Origin: an uncultured Micrococcus sp. | GTDB lineage: Bacteria > Actinomycetota > Actinomycetes > Actinomycetales > Micrococcaceae | Direction of reading: 5' to 3' | Assembly: GCA_946222435.1 (NCBI GenBank) | Contig: CAMIOJ010000150.1 | Location: 1 to 5,849 of the forward strand | Length of the DNA stretch: 5,849 nucleotides | Shown: in pieces, positions 5,402 through 5,849 of the stretch | Position numbering within the stretch: position 1 is the first letter of the stretch | Layout of the letters: each line of letters starts with the position of its first letter | Position numbers and translations under genes: made by a program | Notes under the pieces: model-generated | The model's input: only the letters and a program-made list of their open reading frames with translations | Told to the model about the DNA's origin: nothing | Database searches by the model: none

Positions 5402-5463
5402 ACGACGACGGCCGCGCACCGTCCGACCGCAGGTGCGGTCGGCAGGTGGGCGGCCGTCGTCGT
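5402..5463. terminator. Bidirectional nested-hairpin terminator
   Basis: ACGACGACGGCCGC (5402-5415) pairs perfectly with GCGGCCGTCGTCGT (5450-5463). Inside it, CCGACCGC (5423-5430) pairs with GCGGTCGG (5435-5442) around an AGGT loop. It lies 18 bases after the peptidase stop and 28 bases beyond the marR stop, so it can end both convergent transcripts. There are no long T-runs on either side. Confidence 0.85.
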
Positions 5464-5491
5464 GTCAGGGCGCCCGCGGCGCCCGGGAGTG

Positions 5492-5849
5492 TCAGTCTGC
5501 GCGGCGGGCGCGCTCCTCCGTGAAGCGGTCCAGCAGCTCGGCGAGCCGGCGGACGTCCTGCAGGTCCCAGCCGGCGAGGTCGCGGCGCATGCCGCCGCCG
5601 ACCGGACCGGAGCGGACCTCGGCCAGGCGGCGCAGCCCCTCGTCCGTGGGGCGGAGCACGGCGGCGCGTCGGTCCTTCGGGTCCGCCTCGCGGGTGATCA
5701 GGCCCAGGGACTCCAGCTCCTTCACGAAGCGGGAGATCTGGGCCCGGTCGGCCAGCATCGTCTCGGCGAGGCAGGACGGGGACAGGGGCGCCTCGTTGAC
5801 GATCGTCAGGAACGCCTTCATCGCGCCGGTGGACATGCCCGGGCTGAGC
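5492..5849 (-). CDS. MarR-family winged-helix transcriptional regulator, N-terminus outside window
   Basis: The visible protein carries a MarR winged helix-turn-helix: AFLTIVNEAPLSPSCLAETM, then the recognition region ADRAQISRFVKELESLGLITR and the beta wing DPKDRRAAVLRPTDEG with the hallmark D..R...L..T..G pattern. C-terminal helices (AEVRSGPV to LLDRFTEERARRAD) would complete the dimer interface. Reading from the ATG at 5836 gives 114 aa, shorter than the usual 140-160. The frame stays open to the right edge (LSPG before that Met), and the N-terminal dimerisation helix is missing, so I treat it as partial, with the true start beyond 5849. MarR proteins are cytoplasmic dimers that usually repress a neighbouring gene and release DNA on binding a small ligand. 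The likely target would lie to the right, outside the window. The gene is convergent with the peptidase and separated from it by a terminator, so control of the peptidase is not implied. Confidence 0.88.
   Translation of the reverse strand, partial: LSPGMSTGAMKAFLTIVNEAPLSPSCLAETMLADRAQISRFVKELESLGLITREADPKDRRAAVLRPTDEGLRRLAEVRSGPVGGGMRRDLAGWDLQDVRRLAELLDRFTEERARRAD

Noticed and set aside
3212..5419. A 735-codon open frame on the minus strand, longer than the peptidase it overlaps
   Set aside because: The translation is rich in Val, Gly, Leu, Arg and His with no recognisable motif. It is the antisense shadow expected from a GC-rich gene with few stop-generating codons. The plus strand holds the complete M13 motif set.
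5492..5836. MarR protein taken as a complete 114-aa gene starting at 5836
   Set aside because: The N-terminal dimerisation helix would be missing and the frame continues open to the edge of the window, with no good Shine-Dalgarno before this ATG (GCTCAGCCCGGGC). Partial is more likely.
1..5849. CRISPR arrays, tRNA or rRNA genes, insertion sequences, prophage or attachment sites
   Set aside because: I saw no regularly spaced repeats, tRNA cloverleaf, transposase motif or flanking target duplication. The dispersed GACGACGGC repeats are irregularly placed and tied to hairpins or Asp codons.

Overview
The window is very GC-rich. Its genes strongly prefer G or C at the third codon position, it has TANNNT-type -10 hexamers, and its terminators are long GC hairpins without T-tracts. 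Together these suggest a high-GC actinobacterium. The gene content fits Micrococcaceae, with a Micrococcus/Kocuria-like organism as my best guess. That assignment is inference, because no rRNA or other strong marker is present.

Layout, left to right. At 1-323 (+) is the C-terminal third of pantothenate synthetase (panC). At 379-768 (-) is an unrecognised 129-aa protein convergent with panC. At 822-1517 (+) is a complete 3-methyladenine (alkyladenine) DNA glycosylase, divergent from the 129-aa gene. At 1568-2431 (-) is a tight two-gene unit of unknown function joined by an ATGA stop/start overlap; its second gene carries an apparent one-base frameshift. At 2540-3019 (+) is a SRPBCC/AHSA1-like protein. 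At 3269-5383 (+) is a full-length M13 (neprilysin/PepO) zinc metallopeptidase. At 5492 to the right edge (-) is a MarR-family regulator whose N-terminus lies beyond the window.

Gene boundaries are well marked. Strong hairpin terminators follow the SRPBCC gene (18-bp perfect stem) and separate the peptidase from the marR gene (14-bp stem enclosing an 8-bp stem). A weaker one lies between the glycosylase and the unknown pair. Two genes look leaderless: each has a TANNNT hexamer exactly six bases before its ATG. The peptidase instead has a TAGGCT -10, a short 5' UTR and a clear Shine-Dalgarno.

Most of the window is independent housekeeping or stress-related monocistronic genes with no shared pathway. 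The only piece that could be an undescribed system is the unknown two-gene unit at 1568-2431: an Arg-rich, near charge-neutral first protein coupled to a very acidic 102-aa second protein. I see no recognised toxin, nuclease or effector motif in it, so this remains a candidate and not a demonstrated system.
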